NCBI RefSeq assembly: GCF_000420805.1
Contig: NZ_ATVQ01000001.1
Location: 1,523,997 to 1,587,996, forward strand
Source: Yaniella halotolerans DSM 15476
GTDB lineage: Bacteria; Actinomycetota; Actinomycetes; Actinomycetales; Micrococcaceae
Direction of reading: 5' to 3'
Length of the DNA stretch: 64,000 nucleotides
The notes under the pieces were generated by a model, which was given only the letters and a program-made list of their open reading frames with translations, had not been told where the DNA came from and searched no databases. Numbering within the stretch: the stretch's first letter is position 1; every line of letters begins with the position of its first letter. Positions 51,784 to 61,152 of this stretch are shown here, in pieces. The position numbers were made by a program, and so were the translations under genes.

Positions 51784-52440
51784 CTACGCGATAACGGGTG
51801 GCTCCCACTCGCCGGTGACCAGATACGCGATCTTGCGGCTAATCGATACCGCATGGTCACCAAACCGTTCAAGCCGCATGACCAGCAGTGTGAGATCCTG
51901 CGCTTGAGTTGCAGAGATATCCCAGGTGCCATCGGTTACCGAAGTCAGAACCTTTGAATGCAGAATATCGACGTCGTTGTTGAGCTTAACGATGGCCCGT
52001 CCGTGGGTCAGATCGTACTCCGTCATGAGCTGCTGCAAATGCTCACCGATCTGGACGACCAGCTCAGCCATTTCTTGCATCTCGGGCTGGCAGGGTTCTG
52101 GCACAAGCGGCTGAGGGTGACGCAGTCGAGTCAATGCGGCTGTATGTCGTGCCAGATCGCCCATGCGTTCCATCGACGACGACACCCGCAGTGCGGCGAT
52201 CAACAGGCGAAGATCCGTGGCGACAGGGTTTTGGAGCAGCAGCAGTTCAATGGTTCGTTCATCGAGTGCATTTTGTAGGTAATCGATTCGAGCATCTTGG
52301 GTAATGACTGTTTCAGCCAAACCCAGATCCTGGGATTCCATGGCTACTCGCGCTTGCTTCATAGCTCGATTGACCAGGGTGGCCATTTCGACCAACTGGT
52401 CACCTACGGCCTCCATCTCGGCCATAAAGAGTTTTCGCAT
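51784..52440 (-). CDS. phoU: Phosphate signalling regulator PhoU
   Basis: PhoU, 218 residues, two helical PhoU repeats: MATLVNRAMKQARVAMESQD with DARIDYLQNALDERTIE in the first and MTEYDLTHGRAIVKLNNDVD with MRLERFGDHAVSISRKIA in the second. Each has the acidic ExxxD or RxExxGD metal-binding motif. It damps the SenX3-RegX3 phosphate response, and the divergent neighbour is senX3. The ATG at 52440 follows GAGGA with nine bases spacing; the frame upstream (to 52482) is not conserved. Confidence 0.94.
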   Translation of the reverse strand: MRKLFMAEMEAVGDQLVEMATLVNRAMKQARVAMESQDLGLAETVITQDARIDYLQNALDERTIELLLLQNPVATDLRLLIAALRVSSSMERMGDLARHTAALTRLRHPQPLVPEPCQPEMQEMAELVVQIGEHLQQLMTEYDLTHGRAIVKLNNDVDILHSKVLTSVTDGTWDISATQAQDLTLLVMRLERFGDHAVSISRKIAYLVTGEWEPPVIA

Positions 52441-52619
52441 AAATTTAAATCCTCGTAGATACATTGAACGATTGCAGGCCAATTATCCTGCCCGACGGTG
52501 TCCACTGTCTCCAAGCAAAGTAAACGAGTGGTGAATTCTGCCGGACAAATACATGTATTAGCGCCTAAATGACGAAAAAGGGTCAACTCGATGTACAAAG
52601 TATGGGTACTCTGTGAATT

Positions 52620-53846
52620 GTGGAAAGTCTTGTTTCGGTAGCCGTCCTCTTTGGGCTGGCCGGTGTGATCGTCACGGTGGGCGCTATGGTCGCCTTCCGT
52701 CTCTCGTCGCGTTCAAGAATTGAACGACTAGCAGACCATGAGCAAACCATTCCCGAAGGTGCCCTAGATGTTTTGGCCGTTGTGGGCCAAGCCTACGTGA
52801 TTGTTGACGTCGCAGATACGGTTGTTCGAGCAAACCCGACCGCTTACGCTTTTGGGCTCGTCAGAGGTAACCAGCTGGGGCATAAACAGCTCACGGAACT
52901 CACCTCCAGGGTGCGTACCGCCGGACAGCTCTACGACTATCGCTTCGAACTACCAGCGGTGGCCGCAGCCGAAGGGCACTGGCTCGTGCACCTGCGTGCA
53001 GCCGCTATCGGCGACCAATTCATCGTGATCATGGCTGAAGACCGGTCCCAACAACACCGGACAGAAGCCATCAGGCATGACTTCGTTGCCAACGTATCGC
53101 ATGAATTGAAGACCCCGGTGGGCGCCATGAGCCTGCTAGCCGAAGCCATTGAGGACGCGGCCGACGATCCCGAGGCCGTCCGACATTTCGCTAACCGTTT
53201 ATCGATCGAATCCGTACGGCTCTCGGCTCTGGTCCAAGATGTGATTTCGCTGTCGCGACTGCAGGGTCGTGACATTGTTGAGACCGCCGAGCCACTGGAA
53301 ATCACCGGTTTGGTCTCCGAAGCTATCGACCGGGTGCGGACCGAAGCATCCTCGCGAGATATTGCCATCCACAATCGCCAACCGGAAGCCCTGTCGGTCT
53401 ATGGCGACTACGACCAACTAATGACGGCGATCCGCAACCTCATTGACAACGCCGTGACGTATTCACCCGATGGCTCCACCGTGTGGGTTGAAGTGACCAA
53501 GGACGAAGACGTCGTACTGATCGCGGTGGGAGACCAGGGCGCAGGGATTGCTGATGACGACAGAGAACGCATCTTCGAGCGCTTCTATCGTGTCGACTCA
53601 GCCCGCTCACGCGCTACCGGTGGTACCGGTCTTGGCCTGAGCATCGTCAAACATACGGTCTCCAATCACGGCGGCGAAATCATGGTGGAATCAACCGTGG
53701 GAGAGGGCTCGACGTTTATCATCCGACTGCCGGAACTCGACCCCCAAGCGCACGAAGCAACCACTGAGGGCACCGAACCAAATACGAACAGTGTGAAACA
53801 TGATTCACATAGACACACCTCTGTAGAAGGAAAAGGACAACACTGA
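52620..53846 (+). CDS. senX3: Phosphate sensor histidine kinase SenX3
   Basis: Membrane sensor kinase of 408 residues. One membrane helix covers residues 5-27; a PAS-like domain (ALDVLAVVGQAYVIVDVADT) precedes the dimerization box VANVSHELKTP with His161, the N box NLIDNAVTYS, and GVGDQG/GTGLGLSIV nucleotide loops. It probably reads phosphate supply with the Pst system and PhoU. The GTG at 52620 is preceded seven bases upstream by TACTCT (52607-52612) and by no ribosome site, so the mRNA may be leaderless. It overlaps regX3 by one base. Confidence 0.95.
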   Translation: MESLVSVAVLFGLAGVIVTVGAMVAFRLSSRSRIERLADHEQTIPEGALDVLAVVGQAYVIVDVADTVVRANPTAYAFGLVRGNQLGHKQLTELTSRVRTAGQLYDYRFELPAVAAAEGHWLVHLRAAAIGDQFIVIMAEDRSQQHRTEAIRHDFVANVSHELKTPVGAMSLLAEAIEDAADDPEAVRHFANRLSIESVRLSALVQDVISLSRLQGRDIVETAEPLEITGLVSEAIDRVRTEASSRDIAIHNRQPEALSVYGDYDQLMTAIRNLIDNAVTYSPDGSTVWVEVTKDEDVVLIAVGDQGAGIADDDRERIFERFYRVDSARSRATGGTGLGLSIVKHTVSNHGGEIMVESTVGEGSTFIIRLPELDPQAHEATTEGTEPNTNSVKHDSHRHTSVEGKGQH

Positions 53847-54526
53847 TGACTCGGATTCTTGTCGTTGAAGACGAACCGTCAATTTCTGACCCGCTCGCGT
53901 ACTTGTTACAACGGGAAGGATATGAGGTTACCGTCGTTGATGATGGTCTAGAAGCCGTGGAAGAATTTGACCGCAACGGCGCTGATTTGGTGCTGCTGGA
54001 CTTGATGCTCCCGGGGCAACCGGGAACAGATGTTATTCGAGAGATTCGGCAAGAATCTCAGGTGCCGGTCATCATGCTGACCGCCAAGGACGGTGAAGTC
54101 GATAAGGTGGTTGGTCTTGAACTCGGAGCAGACGACTACGTGACCAAACCATATTCTGCCCGTGAACTCATTGCCCGAATTCGTGCTGTGCTGCGACGCA
54201 ATGCTGACGCCGATGAACTCATTCCCGATACCGTTGCGGCAGGACCGGTACGCATGGATGTGGAACGCCACGTCGTCACCGTTGATGGCACAGACATCAC
54301 CATGCCGCTCAAAGAGTTCGACTTATTAGAAATGCTGTTACGAAACTCTGGACGCGTGATGACCCGCGGTCAGCTCATCGACCGAGTATGGGGTCCAGGG
54401 TATGTGGGAGACACGAAAACCTTAGATGTCCATATCAAGCGGTTGCGTTCCAAGATCGAACCCGACCCCTCGTCACCGCGTTATTTGATGACCGTCCGTG
54501 GGCTCGGATATAAATTCGAAGCATAG
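53846..54526 (+). CDS. regX3: Phosphate response regulator RegX3
   Basis: OmpR-type regulator of 226 residues. Receiver: VVEDE near 6-10, phospho-Asp52 in LVLLDLMLPG, Lys101 in YVTKPY; winged helix: VTVDGTDITMPLKEFDLLEM, GRVMTRGQLIDRVWGP and DVHIKRLRSKIEP followed by TVRGLGYKF. It pairs with SenX3 (TGATG overlap) and presumably activates phosphate-uptake genes. A strong hairpin follows. Confidence 0.96.
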   Translation: MTRILVVEDEPSISDPLAYLLQREGYEVTVVDDGLEAVEEFDRNGADLVLLDLMLPGQPGTDVIREIRQESQVPVIMLTAKDGEVDKVVGLELGADDYVTKPYSARELIARIRAVLRRNADADELIPDTVAAGPVRMDVERHVVTVDGTDITMPLKEFDLLEMLLRNSGRVMTRGQLIDRVWGPGYVGDTKTLDVHIKRLRSKIEPDPSSPRYLMTVRGLGYKFEA

Positions 54527-54538
54527 ACATAGAGAAAC

Positions 54539-54578
54539 AGCTGAGGGCCTGTCCGTTTTGGACAGGCCCTCAGCTGTT
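54539..54578. terminator. Terminator after regX3
   Basis: AGCTGAGGGCCTGTCC and GGACAGGCCCTCAGCT form a perfect 16-bp stem around GTTTT (54539-54575), with TTATTT next. It lies between two convergent genes. Confidence 0.85.
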
Positions 54579-54596
54579 ATTTGGGCGTAGTACTAC

Positions 54597-55178
54597 TTAC
54601 TCGTCTGAGTGGTACTGGCCCTGGAAGTCGTAGAGGTGCTCAATCTGTTCATCTTCGTCGAGGTCACCCGGGTACAGCTCACGGTATTCTTCCAGCGTTG
54701 GCGGCAAAACCGACACGTGGAATTCCTGGTCGTTACCGAAGGCAGTTGCAGTGCCTTCAGCGAGACCGCCTGGTTCGGTGCCGATACCGTTGATGGTAAT
54801 ATCTTCATCCTCAAGTTTGAGGATTTCACCGGCTTCTAGGGAGAATTCGAACGTTTCGTCGTTGATCTGCAGCTGCACATCCTGGCTGCTCTCCGACTGG
54901 TTGTCGATGCTGCCCATCAGTGTGCCGATGTCATCGGCTGATTCCGTGATCACACCGATGTTCAGGAAATCAACGTGCTCGCCGGGAGCATTGAAATCGT
55001 CGTCAGTGGAGGCCGTGTCACTGGTTTCTTCTGCGGTGATAGTGGTCTGAGTACCGTCGGAGGGTGCGTACTCGAACGTGGTTGCCTGCGGGTTCACTGC
55101 AGAGCAACCGGTGGTGCCAAGCAGGGCAGCCAATGCCAAGCCGGCAAATACGTTCCGGCGAGTTGTGTTGACCTTCAC
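54597..55178 (-). CDS. LpqE-like lipoprotein
   Basis: A 193-residue secreted lipoprotein. The N-terminus MKVNTTRRNVFAGLALAALL leads to the lipobox GTTG-Cys25, then an acidic Ser/Thr-rich linker and a domain with HVDFLNIGVITESADDIGTL, NQSESSQDVQLQINDE and PGGLAEGTATAFGN, the pattern of the PCu(A)C-like copper-chaperone fold seen in LpqE. Next to cysS, as lpqE lies in mycobacteria. The C-terminus is strongly acidic (DLDEDEQIEHLYD). Metal binding is not proven: no Met/His cluster is obvious. Confidence 0.72.
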   Translation of the reverse strand: MKVNTTRRNVFAGLALAALLGTTGCSAVNPQATTFEYAPSDGTQTTITAEETSDTASTDDDFNAPGEHVDFLNIGVITESADDIGTLMGSIDNQSESSQDVQLQINDETFEFSLEAGEILKLEDEDITINGIGTEPGGLAEGTATAFGNDQEFHVSVLPPTLEEYRELYPGDLDEDEQIEHLYDFQGQYHSDE

Positions 55179-55407
55179 GATGGTTCTCCTCGTAAAAAAT
55201 AAGGTGCGCTAGAGGTGATGTTCTACCTGCACTGGGCGCGTCGATCCCGAGGGTGCAAGAAGCTTTCTTCATGAGGTTATCGTATTTGACTAAATAGAGG
55301 CCACTTTACGACAAGATATCTCGCAGCGAGCACGCCCTGGAAGGGGCATCAGCTTCGACACACTATCGACGAATATCAGAAGTTGTCGTTGAGCGCTCGT
55401 CCTGAGC

Positions 55408-55421
55408 TAAAATTGGGCAAC
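55408..55421 (+). promoter_or_regulatory. Leaderless promoter of cysS
   Basis: TAAAAT (55408-55413) ends eight bases before the GTG at 55422; no ribosome site precedes it. Confidence 0.5.
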
Positions 55422-56864
55422 GTGGGACAACAATTTTATGATACTGCCGCCGGTGCGATCCGGGACTTCACACCAATCCACGAGGGCGAGGTCTCGGTCT
55501 ACTACTGTGGCGCAACAGTGCAGGGTAGGCCGCACGTGGGACATATTCGTTCCGCTGTGGTGTTTGACATTCTCGTACGATGGCTCGAGTACGCGGGCTA
55601 CAAGGTCACCCTGGTGCGCAACGTGACCGACATCGACGACAAGATCCTGTCGCGCTCAGACGAGTCCTTCGCGCCGGACTTCGCCGCTACCGACGACTAT
55701 CCTGCACAAGAACAGTGGTGGGCACTCGCATATCGTTTCGAAAACGCCTTCGCGGCAGCCTATGCGGCACTCGGTGTCCGTCGTCCGACCTATGAGCCTC
55801 GCGCCACCGGCCATATTCCCGAAATGATCACGCTGATCCAGCGGCTGATCGACGCAGGCCACGCCTACCAGGCTCTCGACGGTTCTGCGGATGTCTATTT
55901 TGATGTCACTTCCTGGCCGGAATATGGGGCGCTCACGCACCAGTCGGTCGATATGATGCAGGATGCCGATGATGCTCCGGCACGCGGCAAGAAAGATCCG
56001 CGCGACTTCACCCTCTGGAAATCCCAACTTACGTCCGACCCCGCTGGCGCTGCGTGGGCTTCGCCATGGGGACACGGGCGTCCCGGCTGGCACATCGAGT
56101 GCTCCGCGATGGCCACCAAGTATCTTGGCACCCATTTCGACATCCACGGCGGCGGATTAGACCTACGGTTCCCGCATCATGAGAATGAGCTAGCGCAGTC
56201 CAGTGCGGCCGGCCATAATTTCGCAAATTTCTGGATGCACAACGGGTTGGTGACGGCCGAGGGCGAGAAAATGTCCAAGTCCGTGGGCAACACTGTCTCG
56301 CCCGAGCAAATGTTGGCGATGTCGCGGCCAGGCGCGGTCCGTTATTTCCTGGGCCAAGCGCACTATCGTTCTCAACTGGACTACCACCCCTCTGCGCTGG
56401 ACGAGGCGCAAACTGCTTTGGAACGGATTGAATCATTCCAATCCCGGGCCGCCAAGATGTTTGACGACGCGATAGGGACCGACACGGTGCCCCCAGCGTT
56501 TGTAGCCGCTATGGAGGATGACCTCAATGTGCCTGAGGCCTTGGCTGCACTCCATGCGACCGTACGAGCCGGCAACTCAGCGCTTGATGCTCAAGAATTG
56601 GATCCAGTGAAACAGTACCTACGTGAAGTCAACACCATGGTGGAAGTCCTGGGTCTAAATTCAGCAAACGAACTCCCAGCAGCTGGTGACTCCGCCGCAT
56701 CCCAGGCGTTGGCAGAGCTTGTGGAAGCTCAAATTGCAGCCCGAACCCAAGCTCGGGCTGCAAAAGACTGGGCAACAGCAGACGCCATACGCGATCAATT
56801 GACCGCTGCCGGCATCGTTGTCAAAGATGCCGCAAATGGTGCTACCTGGTCCATAACGGACTAA
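55422..56864 (+). CDS. cysS: Cysteinyl-tRNA synthetase
   Basis: Class I synthetase of 480 residues that charges tRNA-Cys. The HIGH box is HVGH (38-41) after the zinc/cysteine-binding YYCGATVQ (Cys29); WHIECSAMATKYLG and HGGGLDLRFPHHENELAQ hold the other zinc ligands, and KMSKS is at about 283-287. The GTG at 55422 aligns with the usual start QQFYDTAAGAIRDF; the open frame begins earlier with a TTG at 55383, but a -10 box (55408) argues against it. Usual length is 460-480. Confidence 0.96.
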   Translation: MGQQFYDTAAGAIRDFTPIHEGEVSVYYCGATVQGRPHVGHIRSAVVFDILVRWLEYAGYKVTLVRNVTDIDDKILSRSDESFAPDFAATDDYPAQEQWWALAYRFENAFAAAYAALGVRRPTYEPRATGHIPEMITLIQRLIDAGHAYQALDGSADVYFDVTSWPEYGALTHQSVDMMQDADDAPARGKKDPRDFTLWKSQLTSDPAGAAWASPWGHGRPGWHIECSAMATKYLGTHFDIHGGGLDLRFPHHENELAQSSAAGHNFANFWMHNGLVTAEGEKMSKSVGNTVSPEQMLAMSRPGAVRYFLGQAHYRSQLDYHPSALDEAQTALERIESFQSRAAKMFDDAIGTDTVPPAFVAAMEDDLNVPEALAALHATVRAGNSALDAQELDPVKQYLREVNTMVEVLGLNSANELPAAGDSAASQALAELVEAQIAARTQARAAKDWATADAIRDQLTAAGIVVKDAANGATWSITD

Positions 56865-56898
56865 CCGCAAAAGTTTTTACCAAAGAAAGGACGAGCAT

Positions 56899-57828
56899 AT
56901 GAGTCCTCGTCGTAGCGGACCTTCACGTAAGAAGGGCCCAACTAAAGGTTCCGGCGGCCAAGGTCGTCGGAAACTCTCCGGCAAAGGCCCGACCCCTAAA
57001 GCCTCGGACCGTACCTGGCACAAGAATTACCGTCCGCCGGTCAAACAGAAAAAACCGGCTCGAACCACTGACGCTGTTGCTGGCCGCAACCCGGTAGTCG
57101 AAGCGCTTGAGGCAGAGGTGCCAGCTTCTACCCTGTACATAGCTGTGGGCGTCGAAATGGACGACCGTATTCGAAACTCCGTCCGGATGGCGGCAGATCG
57201 CGGCATCCCTGTACTGGATGCCACTGAACCACAACTCGCCCGGATCACTGATAACGCACGGCACCAGGGTATCGCCCTGCAGGTTCCGCCGTACGAATAC
57301 GAAAATGGTATCGATCTTGTTGTCGGACTGATGTCCGACTGGACCAACGGCTATCGCAAGAACCCCCCGCTGGTCGTTGCGCTGGATTCCATCACTGATC
57401 CTCATAACCTGGGCGCTATTCTGCGTTCGGCATCCGCGTTCCAAGCTGATGCCGTCATCATCCCCTCGCGCAGGGCAGTCGGTGTGAACGCGACGGTTTG
57501 GAAGACTTCGGCCGGAGCTGCAGCACGAGTGCCCGTGGGACAAGTGACCAATCTGAACAACGCGTTGACCGAATACAAAAAAGCCGGCCTGTTTACCATT
57601 GGGCTTGACGGTGATGGGGAGCAAACGCTGCATGATTTGCCATTAGCAACCGATCCGTTGTGTGTCGTGGTCGGTTCCGAAGGCGCTGGATTGTCCCGCT
57701 TGGTTTCTGAAAATATCGACCAATTGGTCTCTATTCCGATCTCTTCAGAGCTCGAATCACTCAACGCATCATTGGCCACGGGAATTACCCTCTACGAAAT
57801 TTCCAGACTTCGGCATAAGATTGACTAA
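56899..57828 (+). CDS. rlmB: 23S rRNA (guanosine-2251 2'-O)-methyltransferase, SpoU/TrmH family
   Basis: A 309-residue SPOUT methyltransferase. After a 55-residue Lys/Arg-rich RNA-binding extension (KKGPTKGSGGQGRRKLSGK and more) comes VAGRNPVVEALEA with the RNA-binding L30e-like region, motif 1 DPHNLGAILRSASAFQADAV, motif 2 VVVGSEGAGLSRLV and motif 3 ISSELESLNASLATGITLYE. RlmB methylates G2251 in helix 80. It is 34 bases downstream of cysS, the usual actinobacterial neighbour. Confidence 0.94.
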   Translation: MSPRRSGPSRKKGPTKGSGGQGRRKLSGKGPTPKASDRTWHKNYRPPVKQKKPARTTDAVAGRNPVVEALEAEVPASTLYIAVGVEMDDRIRNSVRMAADRGIPVLDATEPQLARITDNARHQGIALQVPPYEYENGIDLVVGLMSDWTNGYRKNPPLVVALDSITDPHNLGAILRSASAFQADAVIIPSRRAVGVNATVWKTSAGAAARVPVGQVTNLNNALTEYKKAGLFTIGLDGDGEQTLHDLPLATDPLCVVVGSEGAGLSRLVSENIDQLVSIPISSELESLNASLATGITLYEISRLRHKID

Positions 57829-57890
57829 GCTGGTCTCAATGTAACGTAGGCCACAATCTATCACTCACACCTATTGAAGTTGGAGTCATA

Positions 57891-58931
57891 ATGAAAACGA
57901 ATACTCTGCTGAAAACCTCAGCTACCGCGGCAGCCCTGGGGTTGCTGCTCACAGCGTGTGGTTCAGACGAAGGTGGTGCAGAGGGAAATGGCGACGAGAG
58001 TTATAGCGTGGCTATCGCTCAGTATGTTGCCCACCCTTCCCTGGACGCAACGGCCCAGGGCATGAAAGACGTCTTCGAAGAAGCAGATGCCGACATCGAG
58101 GTTGAAGAGCAGAATGCTCAGGCGGACCAGGCAACCATGAATAACATCGTGGGCACCTACGGCGGCGACGATAATCTTGACGCAGTCCTACCAATCGCCA
58201 CTCCAGTAGCTATTGCCGCAGCGACGTCCATCACCGAGACACCAATTATCTTCTCGGCCGTCACTGACCCGGTTGATGCCGGCCTTGTTCCTGATTGGGA
58301 AACACCAGGTGAAAATATTACCGGTGTGTCGGATATGAACCCGGTGGAAGATCAGCTCCAGTTGATCCTGGACGTGGTTGAAGACGCCGAAGTTATTGGT
58401 ATTCCGTATTCTTCTGCCGAGTCAAACTCTGTTGTCCAAGTTGAAGCTGCCAAAGATGCTGCCGATGTTTTGGGCATAGAGATTGAAGAAGTTGCTGTCA
58501 CGAACACCTCGGAAGTTGCCCAGGGTGTCGAATCCTTCTCGGATGTGGACGCGATCTACGTGCCAACCGATAACACGGTGGTTTCGGGTCTAGAGACGGT
58601 CATTTCCTACGGTATCGATAACCAAGTGCCAGTGTTTGCCGCAGAATCTGACTCGGTAGAACGTGGCACTGTTGGAACATACGGTCTCAACTACTATGAG
58701 CATGGTCGTCAAGCCGGTGAAATGGCTCTGTCGATCATTACCGGTGAAGCCGAGGTCGCTGACACCCCAACGGCATTGGCAGATGACGCCGCGATGGAAT
58801 ACACCTTCAACCTTGACGCTGCAGAACAAATGGGCGTTGAAGTTCCCGAGGACCTGAGTGCCGACGCCAACATCGTTGGTGAAGATGAGGACGCCCAAGA
58901 AGGCGAAGCAGACGAAGAAACCAGCGAATAA
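57891..58931 (+). CDS. ABC importer substrate-binding lipoprotein (TrpX type)
   Basis: A 346-residue lipoprotein with lipobox LLTA-Cys23 and a periplasmic-binding fold of the peripla_BP-like TrpX/YtrF class: VAIAQYVAHPSLDATAQGMK at the start, LPIATPVAIAAATSITETPI, TDPVDAGLVPDW and NPVEDQLQLILDVVEDAEV. The last 25 residues are an acidic tail. With the following permease and ATPase genes it forms an importer; relatives carry Trp, other aromatic compounds or purine/thiamine-like ligands, so the substrate is left open. A hairpin separates it from the permease gene. Confidence 0.9.
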   Translation: MKTNTLLKTSATAAALGLLLTACGSDEGGAEGNGDESYSVAIAQYVAHPSLDATAQGMKDVFEEADADIEVEEQNAQADQATMNNIVGTYGGDDNLDAVLPIATPVAIAAATSITETPIIFSAVTDPVDAGLVPDWETPGENITGVSDMNPVEDQLQLILDVVEDAEVIGIPYSSAESNSVVQVEAAKDAADVLGIEIEEVAVTNTSEVAQGVESFSDVDAIYVPTDNTVVSGLETVISYGIDNQVPVFAAESDSVERGTVGTYGLNYYEHGRQAGEMALSIITGEAEVADTPTALADDAAMEYTFNLDAAEQMGVEVPEDLSADANIVGEDEDAQEGEADEETSE

Positions 58932-58963
58932 TCCTCGCGGGCTTCATGACCTGTAAAACTCAA

Positions 58964-59000
58964 AACGGGCCTGGCTCAGCGGACGCTGGCCAGGCCCGTT
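58964..59000 (+). terminator. Intercistronic hairpin between SBP and permease genes
   Basis: AACGGGCCTGGC (58964-58975) and GCCAGGCCCGTT (58989-59000) form a 12-bp stem with a 13-base loop, followed by GCTCTCTTG without a T run. It probably limits read-through or protects the SBP mRNA, so SBP would exceed the permease. Confidence 0.6.
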
Positions 59001-59028
59001 GCTCTCTTGAAAGGTAAGTCCGTCTGCT

Positions 59029-60009
59029 ATGACCGTGACAATAGAACTCGGTCTCATATACGCCATCATGGCTCTCGGCGTATATCTGACCTTCCGCATC
59101 TTAAACTTTCCTGACCTAACGGTCGATCAGTCATTCACGACTGGTGCGGCAACATCCGCAATTCTCATTGCCAATTATGACACCAATCCATTACTTGCTT
59201 TGGGTGCAGCATTTATCGCTGGGGCACTCGCGGGCATCATTACCGGATTGCTGCATGCTAAAGGTGGGATCAACCCCCTTCTCGCAGGTATCTTGACGAT
59301 GCTTGCACTGTACTCAATCAATCTACGCATCATGGGGGACCGGGCTAACGTCCCGTTGCTCGGCACCGACACCATCTACACATGGTTTAGTGGTGCTGGG
59401 ATTACCGGGTGGACACTCATCTTGGTCCTCGCGGTAATCGTATTGATCGTCAAACTCCTACTCGATTGGTTCCTCGGTACCGATATGGGCCTAGGTCTAC
59501 AAGCGACCGGCGACAATGAAGAGATGGTCAGGTCATTTGGGGTTTCCACCGACGCCATGAAAATCGTAGGACTGTCCGTGTCCAACGGACTTGTAGGTTT
59601 AGCTGGAGCGTTCATCGCTCAAAAACAAGGCTCGTCGGACATCTCCATGGGTATCGGTTTGATCCTCATCGGGCTGGCTTCGGTCATTCTTGGACAAGCA
59701 ATATTCAATAACCGCTTCGTTACTCGTTTCGCAGACACTCCTGTTGGCCGACTGCTTTTTGGAACACGAAACCGGGAAGTCCTCATGGCGACTACCGCCG
59801 TTATCCTCGGTTCCATCATCTATCGCGCTGCAGTCCAGGGCGCCCTTGCCGTTGGGTTTAACCCGAACGATATGCGGCTTATTTCAGCAATCATCGTGGT
59901 GGCTGCCTTGCTCATTCCGAGATGGAGGGTCCGTAGGAAACCTGCCAAGGCAGTTCAGACCCCCGCGTCCAACTCGGCGTATAAGGAGACCACTGATGTT
60001 AGAGCTTAA
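59029..60009 (+). CDS. ABC importer permease (TrpX-associated, BPD_transp_2 type)
   Basis: A 326-residue permease with about eight to nine membrane segments. LGVYLTFRILNFPDLTVDQS at the start, GLLHAKGGINPLLAGILTML, and LGTDMGLGLQATGDNEEMVR carry the cytosolic loop for the ATPase, typical of the branched-chain/monosaccharide permease family. It follows the SBP gene and overlaps the ATPase gene by 14 bases. The C-terminal tail is basic and may be cytosolic. Confidence 0.9.
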   Translation: MTVTIELGLIYAIMALGVYLTFRILNFPDLTVDQSFTTGAATSAILIANYDTNPLLALGAAFIAGALAGIITGLLHAKGGINPLLAGILTMLALYSINLRIMGDRANVPLLGTDTIYTWFSGAGITGWTLILVLAVIVLIVKLLLDWFLGTDMGLGLQATGDNEEMVRSFGVSTDAMKIVGLSVSNGLVGLAGAFIAQKQGSSDISMGIGLILIGLASVILGQAIFNNRFVTRFADTPVGRLLFGTRNREVLMATTAVILGSIIYRAAVQGALAVGFNPNDMRLISAIIVVAALLIPRWRVRRKPAKAVQTPASNSAYKETTDVRA

Positions 60010-60787
60010 GAACGTACATAAGACTTTCTTTCCCAACTCGATCAATGAAAGAGTTGCACTATCCAACATCAATCTCGACCTCAACGACGGTGACTTCGTT
60101 ACGGTGATTGGTTCAAATGGTGCGGGCAAGTCAACTGTGCTCAATACAGTTGCTGGAAAGATCAGTCCTGATACTGGAACTGTGAATATCGCGGGACGAA
60201 ACGTCACGCGTCTCAAGGATTTCAAGCGGGCCAAGTATGTTGGTCGAGTTTTCCAGGATCCAATGGCAGGAACAGCACCTGATCTCACGATCGAACAAAA
60301 CATGGCCCTGGCTGAACGACGCGGTATGAGCAGAGGTTTGGCCTTTGGAATCACGAAGGCGAAACGGCTCCGCTTCGCAGAGGAGCTCGAACTTCTCGAA
60401 CTTGGTCTAGAAAAACGGCTGAGTGCAAAAGTCGGTTTGCTTTCGGGCGGTCAACGTCAGGCACTGTCGTTGCTGATGGCTACATTCTCCAAGCCAAAGA
60501 TTCTCTTGCTCGATGAGCATACAGCTGCTCTGGATCCCGAGCGAGCACGGTTGGTTACTGACCTGACGGAAAAAGTTGTCGCAGAACAAAAGCTGACAAC
60601 GTTGATGGTCACCCACAACATGGGACAAGCTCTAGAGGTGGGTAACCGTTTGATCATGATGCATGATGGTGAAATCATCCTTGATGTTTCGGGTGAAGAA
60701 AAATCATCCATGACTGTGGAAGATCTTCTAGCTCAATTTGCAAACATCAAAAACGCTACAGTTTCGGATCGCACACTCTTGCAATGA
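59996..60787 (+). CDS. ABC importer ATP-binding protein
   Basis: A 263-residue ABC ATPase: Walker A IGSNGAGKSTVL (about 38-49), Q loop VFQDPMAGTAPDL, signature LSGGQRQALSL, Walker B ILLLDEHTAALDP and switch His in VTHNMGQALEV. The ATG at 59996 overlaps the permease end; an earlier in-frame start would be inside the permease gene. A strong terminator follows, which ends the importer operon of three genes. Confidence 0.94.
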   Translation: MLELKNVHKTFFPNSINERVALSNINLDLNDGDFVTVIGSNGAGKSTVLNTVAGKISPDTGTVNIAGRNVTRLKDFKRAKYVGRVFQDPMAGTAPDLTIEQNMALAERRGMSRGLAFGITKAKRLRFAEELELLELGLEKRLSAKVGLLSGGQRQALSLLMATFSKPKILLLDEHTAALDPERARLVTDLTEKVVAEQKLTTLMVTHNMGQALEVGNRLIMMHDGEIILDVSGEEKSSMTVEDLLAQFANIKNATVSDRTLLQ

Positions 60788-60799
60788 TCCAATCCTGTC

Positions 60800-60838
60800 A
60801 AAGCGGGTGGAGTCTCTTCGGGGCTCCACCCGCTTTGT
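60800..60838 (+). terminator. Terminator of the ABC importer operon
   Basis: AAAGCGGGTGGAG (60800-60812) pairs with CTCCACCCGCTTT (60824-60836) over an 11-base loop. Confidence 0.85.
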
Positions 60839-60998
60839 GGTTTAAGAATGACTGGCGCACAAAAATACAAGATTTCTAGAGACCTCGATCACAAATTTTC
60901 AGATATTGGTGAACCTCTGGTGACTTCTTGGTAAATAACCTATTTATTGCACACTAAACGGACATAAAAAGACATGCAATGAAAGCGCTTCCCCGGTT

Positions 60999-61026
60999 TT
61001 GCGTTCTGGTTTGGGGTGTGTATAGT
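60999..61026 (+). promoter_or_regulatory. rRNA promoter candidate 1
   Basis: TTGCGT (60999-61004), 16 bases, TATAGT (61021-61026). Likely start of transcription near 61033, 670 bases before the 16S gene. Confidence 0.55.
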
Positions 61027-61124
61027 TATCTCTCGTGCCCAGGGCGGATCGGAGACGTGAAGCGCTGTGACATGAAGGTTTTTGTTGAAAATTGTATAGC
61101 GGTCCTGAGAGTTCCGGGGTTGGG

Positions 61125-61152
61125 TTGACGGGTTGGTGTCACGTTGTGATAT
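61125..61152 (+). promoter_or_regulatory. rRNA promoter candidate 2
   Basis: TTGACG (61125-61130), 16 bases, TGATAT (61147-61152). The -10 is weaker than that of candidate 1. Confidence 0.4.

Noticed and set aside
59690..59995. N-terminal extension of the ABC ATPase
   Set aside because: Lies inside the permease gene; homology begins at the ATG at 59996.
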